A stretch of DNA of 62,293 nucleotides from an uncultured Acidimicrobiales bacterium (GTDB lineage Bacteria; Actinomycetota; Acidimicrobiia; Acidimicrobiales; SZUA-35). Location: positions 1 through 62,293 of the forward strand of contig CALGOA010000132.1 in the NCBI GenBank assembly GCA_937958015.1, in the 5' to 3' direction. The notes under the pieces were generated by a model that ran no database searches, was not told the DNA's origin, and worked only from the letters and a program-made list of their open reading frames with translations. Position numbers and translations under genes: made by a program. This document shows positions 8,206-16,444 of the stretch, piece after piece (the stretch's first letter is position 1; every line of letters starts with the position of its first letter).

Positions 8206-9879
8206 ATGTCACGATCCTGGGACTCTCGAATGCGTGCGTCAGCACAAAAGGCATCACCGAACGAGGTGGTTGTCCCGCGAACCCTCGGTGCTCCGGCCCC
8301 CGAGGTGCTGGAGATCTGCTCGCAGGGTCCCCGTCTGGCCATCGCTGCCGCCGACCTGATGGTGGCGGTTGCTGAACGAACCACCGGTCGGGTGCAGTGG
8401 CGCTCCGAGGCCTGGATCGACCGCTTCGGTGAGGTCGACACCCTCAACAAACACCTTCCGGACTCGATGGATTTTGCCGAGTTGCCCCTTCCGCCCGCCG
8501 GTGAGAACTGGCGACGAGCCCGTTCGATGCAGACCGTCGAGGACGATGAGGTTCTGTTCGATCTCGTACTGATCGGTGCAAGCACCGAACGCGGCACCCA
8601 CTACGTGACAGTCCTCGCTACCGAACGAATCGGCAGCGGCATGGTCATCTCCGACCGACCCCAGATTCTCGACATGATGGACGAGGCTCTGCTGGACGCC
8701 GAGGACCAGAGCGTCGCCGCCATGTATGTCGACCTCGACCGCTTCGAGAACATCGTGGCCGAGATCGGAAACGTGCAGGCGGTACGCATTGTCGAGCAGG
8801 TCAGCCGGAAAATCTCCTCCACGATGCGAGCCACCGACATGTTGTTCCGGCTCCAGGGTGACGAGTTCATGTTGATCGCCGTCGGGCTTCAGAGCCGGGA
8901 ACGAGCTGAGGAGTTGGGCGAACGGATTCGTTCGGCCATCGCCACCCTTCCCGAACCAGCCGACGGGTTCCCCCTCACCGCCAGCGTCGGGGTTGCGCTG
9001 AACAACTCCGGCCAGAAGGCCTACAACCTGCTGGCCGCTTCCGAGACCGCGGTTCACCTGGCCAAGGGCCGGGGACGAAATCGGGTCGTGCTTGCCGATG
9101 AGGCTCTGCCGTCCCGCAGCGAACGTCTGGTCACGGTCGAACGACAGCTCCGTCGAGCGATCGAACACCGCAACGTCCGGTTCGCCTTCCAGCCGCTGGT
9201 CGATCTCAAGAGCCGGGACATCATCGGCGCTGAAGCGCTCCTCCGGATCGGCGGCGACGTCGGCCTGTCCGCGACCGAAGTGGTCGCCACGGCTGAACGA
9301 TCCGGTCTCATGGGTGCGCTTGGCATGCTCGTGATCGAAGGTGTGGAAGAGAAGCTGGGTGGTTGGCTCACCGAACCCAACGCCGGACGACTCGCGATGG
9401 TCAACGTTGCCCCCCAACAGCTGATGGACGCAGACTTCATGACGCTGGTGGAGCTGATCGCCAGCCACGAGTCTCTGGCCAACCGTTTCGGCATCGAGGT
9501 TGCGGCTCCGGCAGCCCTTGGCAATCTCGACCTGATCAATTCGATCACCAATCGACTGAGCGGTGGCGTCGAACTGGGCGTCGATGGCTGGGCCGATCTG
9601 GACACACCCCTCGCCCTTTTCGCCGATGCGGGTGTGACCTACGTGAAACTGCACCGCAACCTGGTGTCTCAGCTCCCCGGCGAGCCTGCGATCCAGGCTC
9701 GGGCGGCCCGACTGGTGGGCGAGGCCCGCCAGCGTGGCATCGACATCCTCGCCATCGGCGTCGAGAAGGAATCCGAGGTCGAGGCGCTGCTTGAGATCGG
9801 CTGCACAAAGGCACAGGGGTTCCTGTTCTCGGCCGCCGTTCCCGCCGAGGACTTCCTACGCAGCTCAGCATCGGTCTGA
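8206..9879 (+). CDS. Degenerate GGDEF-EAL protein, probable c-di-GMP effector
   Basis: 557 residues, no membrane segments. An N-terminal PAS-like region (~1-150) is followed by a GGDEF-like domain in which the signature is QGDEF and the usual FKxIND is FENIVA, although an I-site-like RATD lies five residues upstream. The EAL-like domain keeps the first Glu (AEALLR), Asn (VNVAP), Lys (VKLHR) and Gln (AQGFL). It has lost one Asp of the DDFG pair (VDGWAD) and the Glu of EGVE (AIGVEK). Both activities are therefore probably dead, and the protein may be a c-di-GMP or protein-binding receptor. The start is probable: TTAGAT lies just upstream of the ATG. Confidence 0.85.
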   Translation: MSRSWDSRMRASAQKASPNEVVVPRTLGAPAPEVLEICSQGPRLAIAAADLMVAVAERTTGRVQWRSEAWIDRFGEVDTLNKHLPDSMDFAELPLPPAGENWRRARSMQTVEDDEVLFDLVLIGASTERGTHYVTVLATERIGSGMVISDRPQILDMMDEALLDAEDQSVAAMYVDLDRFENIVAEIGNVQAVRIVEQVSRKISSTMRATDMLFRLQGDEFMLIAVGLQSRERAEELGERIRSAIATLPEPADGFPLTASVGVALNNSGQKAYNLLAASETAVHLAKGRGRNRVVLADEALPSRSERLVTVERQLRRAIEHRNVRFAFQPLVDLKSRDIIGAEALLRIGGDVGLSATEVVATAERSGLMGALGMLVIEGVEEKLGGWLTEPNAGRLAMVNVAPQQLMDADFMTLVELIASHESLANRFGIEVAAPAALGNLDLINSITNRLSGGVELGVDGWADLDTPLALFADAGVTYVKLHRNLVSQLPGEPAIQARAARLVGEARQRGIDILAIGVEKESEVEALLEIGCTKAQGFLFSAAVPAEDFLRSSASV

Positions 9880-9909
9880 ATCCTCGGCTGGGAGTCCTCT
9901 GGGCGCAGT

Positions 9910-9921
9910 TAGCCTCGGGGA
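9910..9921 (+). promoter_or_regulatory. -10 box of leaderless promoter, ychF
   Basis: TAGCCT at 9910-9915 is exactly 6 nt before the GTG at 9922. Confidence 0.6.
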
Positions 9922-11001
9922 GTGGAAAAATTCGGGTTTGTTGGACTTCCCAACGCAGGTAAGTCTTCGCTTTACAACGCACTGACGGGCGGAGGCGCAC
10001 TGGCGGCTCCGTATGCGTTCGCCACGACCGACCCGAACATCGGCGTCGCCAAGGTCTTCGACGATCGTTTGGACCGGCTGGCCGCGATGAACAAGAGCAA
10101 GAGCGTGGTCAACACCTCGGTACAGTTCGCGGACATCGGTGGCCTGGTCGAAGGTGCCAGTCAGGGCGAAGGCCTCGGAAACATGTTCCTTGGAGGCATC
10201 CGGGAGGTCGACGCCATCGTGTACGTGCTGCGGGCGTTCGTGGACCCCGATGTTCCCGGTCCCACCGACCCGCTCGAGCATCTTCGGATCCTCGAGATCG
10301 AACTGACCCTCGCCGACCTCGACACCCTCGAAAAGCAGATCGACAAGAAACGTAAGGCGGCCCGCGCCGATCGCAGCCTCGCCGACGAGGTGTCGGCGGC
10401 CGAAGCTGCGATCGAACAGCTCGCCGAGGGAACACCGATCTATCGAACCAACCTCTCCGACGACATCCGCAAAAACCTCGAGCCCTACTACCTGCTCACC
10501 AACAAGCGGGTGTTGGCCCTGGTCAATGTCGACGAGAGTCAGTTGGACACCCTGGACGACGTCGTCCAGCCGGTGATCGACGAACTGGGACCGGCCTCGA
10601 AGTCGGTTTTCGGGGCCTGTATCCAACTGGAGGCCGAAGCAGCGCTGCTCGACCCCGAGGATCGGGCCGAGATGCTCGACGGGTTCGGTCTCGGCGAAGG
10701 CGCACTACCTCGATTCATCGCCGCCGCGTACCACGAACTCGGACTTCGAACCTTCTTCACCACCGGCGAGAAAGAGAGTCGTGCGTGGACCTTCCGTGCC
10801 GGTGCGGCGGCTCCCGAATGTGCCGGTCGAATCCACACCGACATGCAGCGGGGCTTCATCCGGGCCGAGGTTGTGCATTGGGACGAACTGCTGGAGTGCG
10901 GATCGTGGTCGAAGGCCCGTGACGTGGGCAAACTCCGCGCCGAGGGCAAGGACTACATCGTTAAAGACGGTGACGTGATGGAGATACGCTTCAATGTGTA
11001 G
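9922..11001 (+). CDS. ychF: Ribosome-binding ATPase YchF/OLA1
   Basis: 359 residues, standard length. Obg-related P-loop NTPase that binds ribosomes and prefers ATP. The Walker A motif GLPNAGKS is at residues 8-15, the G3-type motif is in FADIGGLV, and the G4 position reads NVDE, matching the NxxE that gives YchF adenine specificity instead of the GTPase NKxD. A coiled-coil insertion (~125-175) and a C-terminal TGS domain (YIVKDGDVMEIRFNV) complete the architecture. GTG start with a leaderless promoter. Confidence 0.96.
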   Translation: MEKFGFVGLPNAGKSSLYNALTGGGALAAPYAFATTDPNIGVAKVFDDRLDRLAAMNKSKSVVNTSVQFADIGGLVEGASQGEGLGNMFLGGIREVDAIVYVLRAFVDPDVPGPTDPLEHLRILEIELTLADLDTLEKQIDKKRKAARADRSLADEVSAAEAAIEQLAEGTPIYRTNLSDDIRKNLEPYYLLTNKRVLALVNVDESQLDTLDDVVQPVIDELGPASKSVFGACIQLEAEAALLDPEDRAEMLDGFGLGEGALPRFIAAAYHELGLRTFFTTGEKESRAWTFRAGAAAPECAGRIHTDMQRGFIRAEVVHWDELLECGSWSKARDVGKLRAEGKDYIVKDGDVMEIRFNV

Positions 11002-11024
11002 ACCGGTCGGCAACTGATTCTCCC

Positions 11025-11423
11025 GTGACAAGGCACCCCATGGCCCTCATCAGGCGTTCTGAGAACACATCTTCTGAGGTCAGCAACCATTGGCTGGCTC
11101 GTGAGGGCCGCGTGCTGGGCAGTCTTGAAATCGCCGAATCCCGTGCTGCGAAGACCCGGGGTCTGCTCGGTCGGTCCGGTCTGGAGGGTGCCATGTTGTT
11201 GCCAAAAACGAAGTCGGTTCACACATTTGGCATGCGTTTTGGTTTGGATGTGGCCTTTTTGGACGATGAGAACAGAGTGATGCGTGTGATTTCTCTTCCT
11301 CCCAATCGGGTGAGTGGCTTCCATCTGCACGCCCACGCGGCCCTCGAGGCCGAGGCCGGCACCCTGCAGGAGTGGGGCATTCAAGTAGGCGATGAGCTCG
11401 AAATCTCGGAGGAGTGCGAATGA
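11025..11423 (+). CDS. DUF192 family protein
   Basis: About 132 residues if the GTG at 11025 is used; an ATG at 11040 is the alternative. The core matches DUF192: SRAAKTRGLLGRSGLEGAMLL, KSVHTFGMRFGLDVAFLD, then a helix and VGDELEI. Function is unknown; family members are small beta-rich proteins that are often secreted, but no signal peptide is seen here. The stop codon overlaps the rsmI start in an ATGA, so the two genes are translationally coupled. Confidence 0.82.
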   Translation: MTRHPMALIRRSENTSSEVSNHWLAREGRVLGSLEIAESRAAKTRGLLGRSGLEGAMLLPKTKSVHTFGMRFGLDVAFLDDENRVMRVISLPPNRVSGFHLHAHAALEAEAGTLQEWGIQVGDELEISEECE

Positions 11424-12250
11424 ACGGCACCCTGACCCTCGTAGGTACCCCGCTCGGCAACATGGGGGATCTCACCGATCGCGCCCGTGAAACCCTGGCA
11501 GCCGCCGACCTGGTTCTGTGCGAAGACACCCGCCGGACCGGAGGCCTGATCTCCAAGCTGGGGTTCGACGCGCCACCCATGCTGGTCGCCAATGAACACA
11601 CCGAACACGGAGTGGTCGACAAGATGCTGGCGGCTCTGGCCGAGGGCAAGAACGTCGTGCTTGCCACCGACGCCGGCATGCCGGCGATCAGTGATCCGGG
11701 CGCCCGGCTGATCAAGGCCGCAGCCGACGGTGGATACACCATCGACACCGCCCCCGGACCCACTGCCTTGGTCGTCGGTCTCGTGTTGTCGGGTCTACCG
11801 ACCGAACGTTTCGTTTTCGAGGGATTCCTGCCCCGTCAGGGACTCGACCGAGCCGAACGCCTTGCCGAAATCGCCCGCGAGCGCCGCACCGTCGTGCTCT
11901 ACGAGGCTCCCCATCGACTGGTCAGGACCCTGGGGGAGATCGAAGAGGTGTGCGGAGGCGAACGCCCTGCGGCCATCGCCCGCGAACTCACCAAGATGCA
12001 CCAGGAGGTTCGGCGGGGCACCCTGGCCGAGGTGCATCAACACTTCTTCGATACACCGCCCAAGGGCGAGTTCGTGATCATCATCGGACCGACCGTGACG
12101 GAACCGACCGTGCGGACCGACGACGACCTGATCATTCTGTTGCGGGCCGAACTCGACGACGGCGCCTCCACCCGGGACGCGGTCTCGCTGGTGTCCACCA
12201 TCACCGGCGAATCCAAACGACGCGTCTACGAACTCGCCAACGCCCTCTGA
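11420..12250 (+). CDS. rsmI: 16S rRNA (cytidine-1402-2'-O)-methyltransferase RsmI
   Basis: 276 residues, SAM-dependent methyltransferase of the tetrapyrrole-methylase fold that 2'-O-methylates C1402 of 16S rRNA. Signature: TLVGTPLGNMGDLTDRA at the N-terminus, CEDTRRTGGL, LATDAGMPAISDPG and the GPTALVVGL SAM-binding segment, with the RsmI-specific VLYEAPHR. The ATG at 11420 is chosen over a GTG at 11414 because GGAGG lies 7 nt upstream at the end of the DUF192 gene and ATG overlaps its TGA. Confidence 0.95.
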   Translation: MNGTLTLVGTPLGNMGDLTDRARETLAAADLVLCEDTRRTGGLISKLGFDAPPMLVANEHTEHGVVDKMLAALAEGKNVVLATDAGMPAISDPGARLIKAAADGGYTIDTAPGPTALVVGLVLSGLPTERFVFEGFLPRQGLDRAERLAEIARERRTVVLYEAPHRLVRTLGEIEEVCGGERPAAIARELTKMHQEVRRGTLAEVHQHFFDTPPKGEFVIIIGPTVTEPTVRTDDDLIILLRAELDDGASTRDAVSLVSTITGESKRRVYELANAL

Positions 12251-12342
12251 TCAAATTCCTGATGGGAACTACATCTCACGGTGTTTCGGGCGGGTAGAAC
12301 GCCCTCGATGTCGTTGGGGTCAGGAAGAACCACTTCGCCACC

Positions 12343-12355
12343 TACGATCATCTGA
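12343..12355 (+). promoter_or_regulatory. -10 box of leaderless promoter, PhyH gene
   Basis: TACGAT at 12343-12348 is 7 nt before the ATG at 12356. Confidence 0.5.
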
Positions 12356-13141
12356 ATGAGGATCGAAGGCGACTGGGATCGCGACGGAGCGGTGTGCGTT
12401 CGACAGGCGTTCTCGTCTGACGATCTCGCCCTCGCCGCCGAAGCGATCGAGGCAAATCTGGCCAACCTCTCGCCGATGGCCAAGCGGGCGAGCGCCGACG
12501 ACGACGCTCCCTTCGTCGAGGACTTTCGCAGCTGGGATCGAATCCCCGCGATGGAACGGTTCATCCGAACGTCCCCGGGTGCGGCGATAGCGGCCGAGTT
12601 GACCGGGTCAGCCCGGATCCGGCTCTACCACGACCATCTGTTGGTGAAGGAACCCGGCACCCGGCAACGAACGCCGTGGCATCAGGATCAGCCCTACTAC
12701 AACGTCGACGGCACCCAGAACGCCAGCATGTGGTTCCCTGTTGACCCGGTCGACAGATCGGCGACGCTTGAATTCATCGCCGGATCCCATCGAGGCCCGT
12801 GGTTTATGCCCCGAACCTTCCTGGACGAGCAGGCGAAATGGTTCCCCGAGGGGTCGTTGGCCGAGATGCCCGATTTCGCCGCCGACCCGGAGCGTTTCCG
12901 GGTGATCGGTTGGGCGCTCGAGCCCGGCGATGCGGTCTTCTTCAACATGTTGACGGTGCACGGCAGCGGCGGGGTGACCGGACCTCATCGCCGTCGGGTC
13001 CTTTCGGTCCGATACCTCGGTGACGACATGGTGCACCGACCTCGGTCGTGGATGACCTCCCCGCCGTTCCCGGGTCTCGAAGACGAACTACCCGCTGGCG
13101 CCGAGCTGGACCATCCCCTCTTCCCGGTGCTCTGGCCCTAG
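12356..13141 (+). CDS. Phytanoyl-CoA dioxygenase family protein
   Basis: 261 residues of the PhyH family of Fe(II)/2-oxoglutarate oxygenases. The metal triad is visible as His and Asp in WHQDQPYYN and the distal His in TVHGSGG; the Arg in RRRVLSVRY would bind 2-oxoglutarate. The domain is complete. The substrate is unknown, because the family hydroxylates lipids, ectoine-type solutes and secondary metabolites. The gene stands alone between rsmI (105 nt away) and a convergent minus-strand gene. Confidence 0.88.
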   Translation: MRIEGDWDRDGAVCVRQAFSSDDLALAAEAIEANLANLSPMAKRASADDDAPFVEDFRSWDRIPAMERFIRTSPGAAIAAELTGSARIRLYHDHLLVKEPGTRQRTPWHQDQPYYNVDGTQNASMWFPVDPVDRSATLEFIAGSHRGPWFMPRTFLDEQAKWFPEGSLAEMPDFAADPERFRVIGWALEPGDAVFFNMLTVHGSGGVTGPHRRRVLSVRYLGDDMVHRPRSWMTSPPFPGLEDELPAGAELDHPLFPVLWP

Positions 13142-13161
13142 CTATCTGGAAGCCGAACTCT

Positions 13162-14103
13162 CTACGGAACGTAAAGTTGGGCTTCCGATTGCGGGAGAAA
13201 CTGAGCCAGGGTTCGCATGACTTCAGCCGGTCTGTCGTGGATGTCCCAATAGGTGAATCGAAGCACGGTCCATCCACTCCCAAGGATCAGATTCTGACGG
13301 GCAAGATCAGCCTGGAGTTGTTCAGGGGACGAATGGGCAAGCATCGAGTCGCATTCCATGATCACTCTGTAGTCGGGCCATGCGAAGTCCACGAAGAAGG
13401 TTTTGCCACCGATCGATAGGCGGAACTGTGGAACTGGGCGCGGAAATCCTCCGCTGGCGACAACCCGGTGAGCGAGCTGTTCATAACTGTTCAGGAATCG
13501 GTCCGTCTCGGTTCGGCTGAGGACGACTCGGCGTAGCTTTCCGAGCCCTCTTCGGCCACGCGAGCCGAGTTCGGCAATTCGCAAGGGAATGTCGGTGTAC
13601 TCAAAGTGGCCCGCCCTCACGGCCTCGGACAGGACCGCTCCGATGGTGGCCTCATCGAGTGCCTCGCAGGAGTCGATTAGGGACCGCAGCGGAGTCGTGA
13701 CGCGTATGCCATCGCACATGGCCAGATCAACTGAGTTGAGCGATCTCGTTTGGCGGATCGATACGAACCTGCTCGAGCTCTTCGAGCCGTGCGGTCCGAG
13801 AATGGTGGGCTTGGTTCGTCTTGCGCCGGGCAGACCCCAAAGTTCAAGGGCGGTCCTGTGGCTGATTGCGTGCTGGTCCGACATCGTGAGCCGTGCGAGC
13901 ATCAGGGTGTCATCGAAGTCCAAGACTCCCGGTCGAGTGCGGTATATGCCGTGCTGAATTCTGACGAGCAGGCCATCCGATGTCCAACGGCTGACCGTTG
14001 CACTTGGAACGCCTAGTTCGTTCAGCTGAACCTTGGTGATGAATCCGCGCTGGCGTTCGGCAAGGCGATGAACCACGACAAACCTGTTGAGATACCTAGA
14101 CAT
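13162..14103 (-). CDS. AbiEi-type winged-helix plus DUF559 endonuclease-like protein
   Basis: 313 residues. The N-terminus (RGFITKVQLNELGVPSATVSRW, then a YRTRP element) is the winged-helix domain of the type IV antitoxin AbiEi family. The C-terminus (FFVDFAWPDYRVIMECDS, GWTVLRFTYWDI) is a DUF559/Vsr-like PD-(D/E)xK fold with conserved Asp and Glu. No partner AbiEii toxin gene is adjacent, so it is probably not a complete toxin-antitoxin pair; proteins of this architecture are common and uncharacterised in actinobacteria. The ATG at 14103 is preferred, with GGAG upstream; the frame stays open further upstream but the extension looks non-coding. The gene appears less GC-rich than its neighbours, compatible with acquisition. 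Confidence 0.8.
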   Translation of the reverse strand: MSRYLNRFVVVHRLAERQRGFITKVQLNELGVPSATVSRWTSDGLLVRIQHGIYRTRPGVLDFDDTLMLARLTMSDQHAISHRTALELWGLPGARRTKPTILGPHGSKSSSRFVSIRQTRSLNSVDLAMCDGIRVTTPLRSLIDSCEALDEATIGAVLSEAVRAGHFEYTDIPLRIAELGSRGRRGLGKLRRVVLSRTETDRFLNSYEQLAHRVVASGGFPRPVPQFRLSIGGKTFFVDFAWPDYRVIMECDSMLAHSSPEQLQADLARQNLILGSGWTVLRFTYWDIHDRPAEVMRTLAQFLPQSEAQLYVP

Positions 14104-14275
14104 CGCAAGCTCCAATCGAAAGGGAATTTCGTGGAGCGTCGAGGCCCGAGTGGCGCACGAAGGCGCACACGACAAAACTATCGAAGGAACGCAGTGGTCC
14201 AACGAGGACGATTGAACTGGAAGCCGATGTTCCCGGCGGTTGGAGAGACCGGGTTCCAGATCGAGCTGGAGAGGT

Positions 14276-15562
14276 CTAACGCACCAGCCATTCAACGCCG
14301 TCGGCGGTGTCCCGGACTTCGATCCCGGCGGCGTCCAAACCGTCCCGCAGTGCATCCGAGACCGCCCAGGCCTTTTCCTCTCGAGCGACGCGTCGGGCGG
14401 TGAGCGCCGCTTCGACCACGGGTCCAAGGACCTCGCGTTCATCGCGGAGTCCGCCCTTGGCCGCTTCACCCAGCCGACTGATCATCGAACGCAACGACGC
14501 TCGAGCCCGGGTCAGCTGATCGGACTGCAGCGTGTCGCGCGACCATTCGACGATGCCGGTGTCAAGCGCCAACATGGCGGCGACCGCACCGTCGGCATTG
14601 CCGTCGGTCATGGCGGTTTCGAAGCTCGCCTCGGCCGACGCCAGCACGCTCTCCAACGAATCACCCCCCGCCGGTGCCGGTTCTGATTTCTCCGCAGCGG
14701 GGGTCTCGACCGGCGTAGCCGAAACCGCTCCGGCCGAGCGATCTCCACCCGAGCGGATGACGTCCAGCGGTATCTTCTCACCGTTCTGGATTTCGACGGA
14801 CTGGCCATCGCGGCGGAGGGTCAACACACCCCGGCCGATGATCTCGGCCGTGTCGGCATCGAGATCCATGATCACACCGGTGTGTTCGTCGACGCCGAGC
14901 ACGAACGCATCGGCGGGCAACGATGGTTCCAGCATGGCCAGACGACGTTCGCCCAAGTAGCAGAAACGGGTGTCGTGGTTGCCGCCTTCATTGTTGTTGT
15001 AGTGGGGAATGACGGCGGCGTTCACGTCGAGTTCTGCCAGAAGGTTCAACCCCTCCAACCAGAACGGGTCGATCCCGACTTTGTAGATCTCGTAGACCGG
15101 GACCGTGGAAACGCCGATGGTCAGTGCGGCCGCCGACGAGAACACCACGGCGCCACCGGTCCGAAGCTTCGCCCGTAGCAGATCGGGAATCGGTGTGTCC
15201 TGCCACTGGGAGAGGGCGAACGTTGGGCTGCCGGGTCCGGCGAACACCCATTGAGCCGATCGGATCTTCGACATGCCGGCCTCGAGGGCGACCGGATCTC
15301 CGTCGGTCCGGCCCACTCCGGCCACGGCGACCTCGCGGAAGGTGGACTCTCGGAAGTACTCGGTTGTCTTCTCGCTGAGGATCGGCGCATTCTCCTGAAA
15401 CCCGAAGGGGGTATCGAGCATCACGGCCGGAACCGGAGTGCCATCTACATGGGATCCGCCGATTCGTTCGAAGATGTCCCGGTGGTGGCCGGTCATCGTG
15501 GGTGCGGTTTCGCCCGATCCCATCAGGACGAGCAGGCGGGGGAGGGTTGGAGATGAAGTCAT
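14276..15562 (-). CDS. Peptidase S51-like domain fused to CysS C-terminal domains
   Basis: 428 residues in two unrelated parts. Residues ~1-260 resemble peptidase E/cyanophycinase (S51, class I glutamine-amidotransferase fold): LVLMGSGETAP, FAGPGSPTFAL and the nucleophile region VVFSSAAALTIG. Residues ~290-428, after an Ala/Pro/Glu linker, resemble the DALR and C-terminal domains of cysteinyl-tRNA synthetase, ending AVSDALRDGLDAAGIEVRD and then TADGVEWLVR, the CysS terminus pattern. The CysS catalytic core (HIGH, KMSKS, zinc Cys) is absent. No function is known to me. It is the last gene of a minus-strand cassette, 9 nt after the alpha/beta hydrolase. Confidence 0.75.
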   Translation of the reverse strand: MTSSPTLPRLLVLMGSGETAPTMTGHHRDIFERIGGSHVDGTPVPAVMLDTPFGFQENAPILSEKTTEYFRESTFREVAVAGVGRTDGDPVALEAGMSKIRSAQWVFAGPGSPTFALSQWQDTPIPDLLRAKLRTGGAVVFSSAAALTIGVSTVPVYEIYKVGIDPFWLEGLNLLAELDVNAAVIPHYNNNEGGNHDTRFCYLGERRLAMLEPSLPADAFVLGVDEHTGVIMDLDADTAEIIGRGVLTLRRDGQSVEIQNGEKIPLDVIRSGGDRSAGAVSATPVETPAAEKSEPAPAGGDSLESVLASAEASFETAMTDGNADGAVAAMLALDTGIVEWSRDTLQSDQLTRARASLRSMISRLGEAAKGGLRDEREVLGPVVEAALTARRVAREEKAWAVSDALRDGLDAAGIEVRDTADGVEWLVR

Positions 15563-15571
15563 GGGGGATTC

Positions 15572-16444
15572 TCAGGTAGATGGGGTGGGGAAGAACTCGG
15601 GATCGGTCACCGCGATGTGGAGCAGGGAGGCAACCTCGTCAGGCTTCTGGGCATGGACGTCGTGATGAGCGGGTCGGAACCACTCGGCTCGGCCGGTGGG
15701 CAGCAGTCCGAGGGCCTCGTCGACCGGTCCCTGTTTGGTCCACTCGGGATTCCCATCGTCGGCCGCGATTATCAGCGTCGGCGTAAGGATGTGGGGGAAG
15801 GTCACGAAGGGATCGTGGTCCCAAAGCCCCCGCAACACCATGAGGTGCCGCTCGATCGTGAGCCACGGCGCGATCGTGCCGTCGGGTCGAACCTCAAAGT
15901 TCGCCATCGTTCCGGCCCTGCCTTCCGGCGGCCAATCGGCGGCGTTCTGATCAATCCAGCGCTGCATTCGTTCCACGGGCGTGCCGAGCAGGGGCGGAGG
16001 GGTAAGCGCAACCCGAGCGTCAGGCCACTCGGGGAAGCGAACCTTGAGGTCGATGAATCCGCCATCGACACAGCAGATCATCGATGCGAGGTCCTGGTGG
16101 CGATGCGCCAGTTCGACCACGACGTTTCCGCCCCAACTCTGGCCGGCCACCCCGGGTTGTTGAAGCCCGGTCGATTCCACCAACAAGGCGAGGTCGTCGG
16201 CACAGGTTGCCATGTCGTACCCGTCGTCCGGTTTTGAAGACAACCCGTGGCCGCGCTGGTCGACGGTGACCACTCGATGACCACGAGCGGCCAGGCGCTG
16301 GGCGACGCCATCCCACAGGTGCAGGTTCGAGGCCAAACCGTGGGTCAGGACCCACGGCGTGCCGGTCTCCTCGTCGGGTTCCCACCACTGGGTGTGCAGG
16401 GTCACACCGCTGGGAAGGTCGATGTGCCTGGTTTCCGGGCTCAT
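15572..16444 (-). CDS. Alpha/beta hydrolase
   Basis: 290 residues with the complete alpha/beta-hydrolase triad: nucleophile Ser in AGQSWGGN, acid in IIAADDGNPEW and His in PAHHDVHAQ, plus the oxyanion-hole HG in VLTHGLASNLHLWD. No signal peptide, so it is probably cytosolic. The substrate cannot be told from sequence; epoxide hydrolases, haloalkane dehalogenases and esterases share the scaffold. Its ATG overlaps the TGA of the upstream dehydrogenase (16441-16444), so it is translationally coupled to it. Confidence 0.88.
   Translation of the reverse strand: MSPETRHIDLPSGVTLHTQWWEPDEETGTPWVLTHGLASNLHLWDGVAQRLAARGHRVVTVDQRGHGLSSKPDDGYDMATCADDLALLVESTGLQQPGVAGQSWGGNVVVELAHRHQDLASMICCVDGGFIDLKVRFPEWPDARVALTPPPLLGTPVERMQRWIDQNAADWPPEGRAGTMANFEVRPDGTIAPWLTIERHLMVLRGLWDHDPFVTFPHILTPTLIIAADDGNPEWTKQGPVDEALGLLPTGRAEWFRPAHHDVHAQKPDEVASLLHIAVTDPEFFPTPST

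Noticed and set aside
13162-14103. Complete AbiE type IV toxin-antitoxin system
   Set aside because: No AbiEii nucleotidyltransferase gene lies on either side.
14104-14469. N-terminal extension of the AbiEi/DUF559 gene
   Set aside because: Overlaps the end of the S51-CysS gene, lacks domain similarity, and the AbiEi motif starts just after the ATG at 14103.
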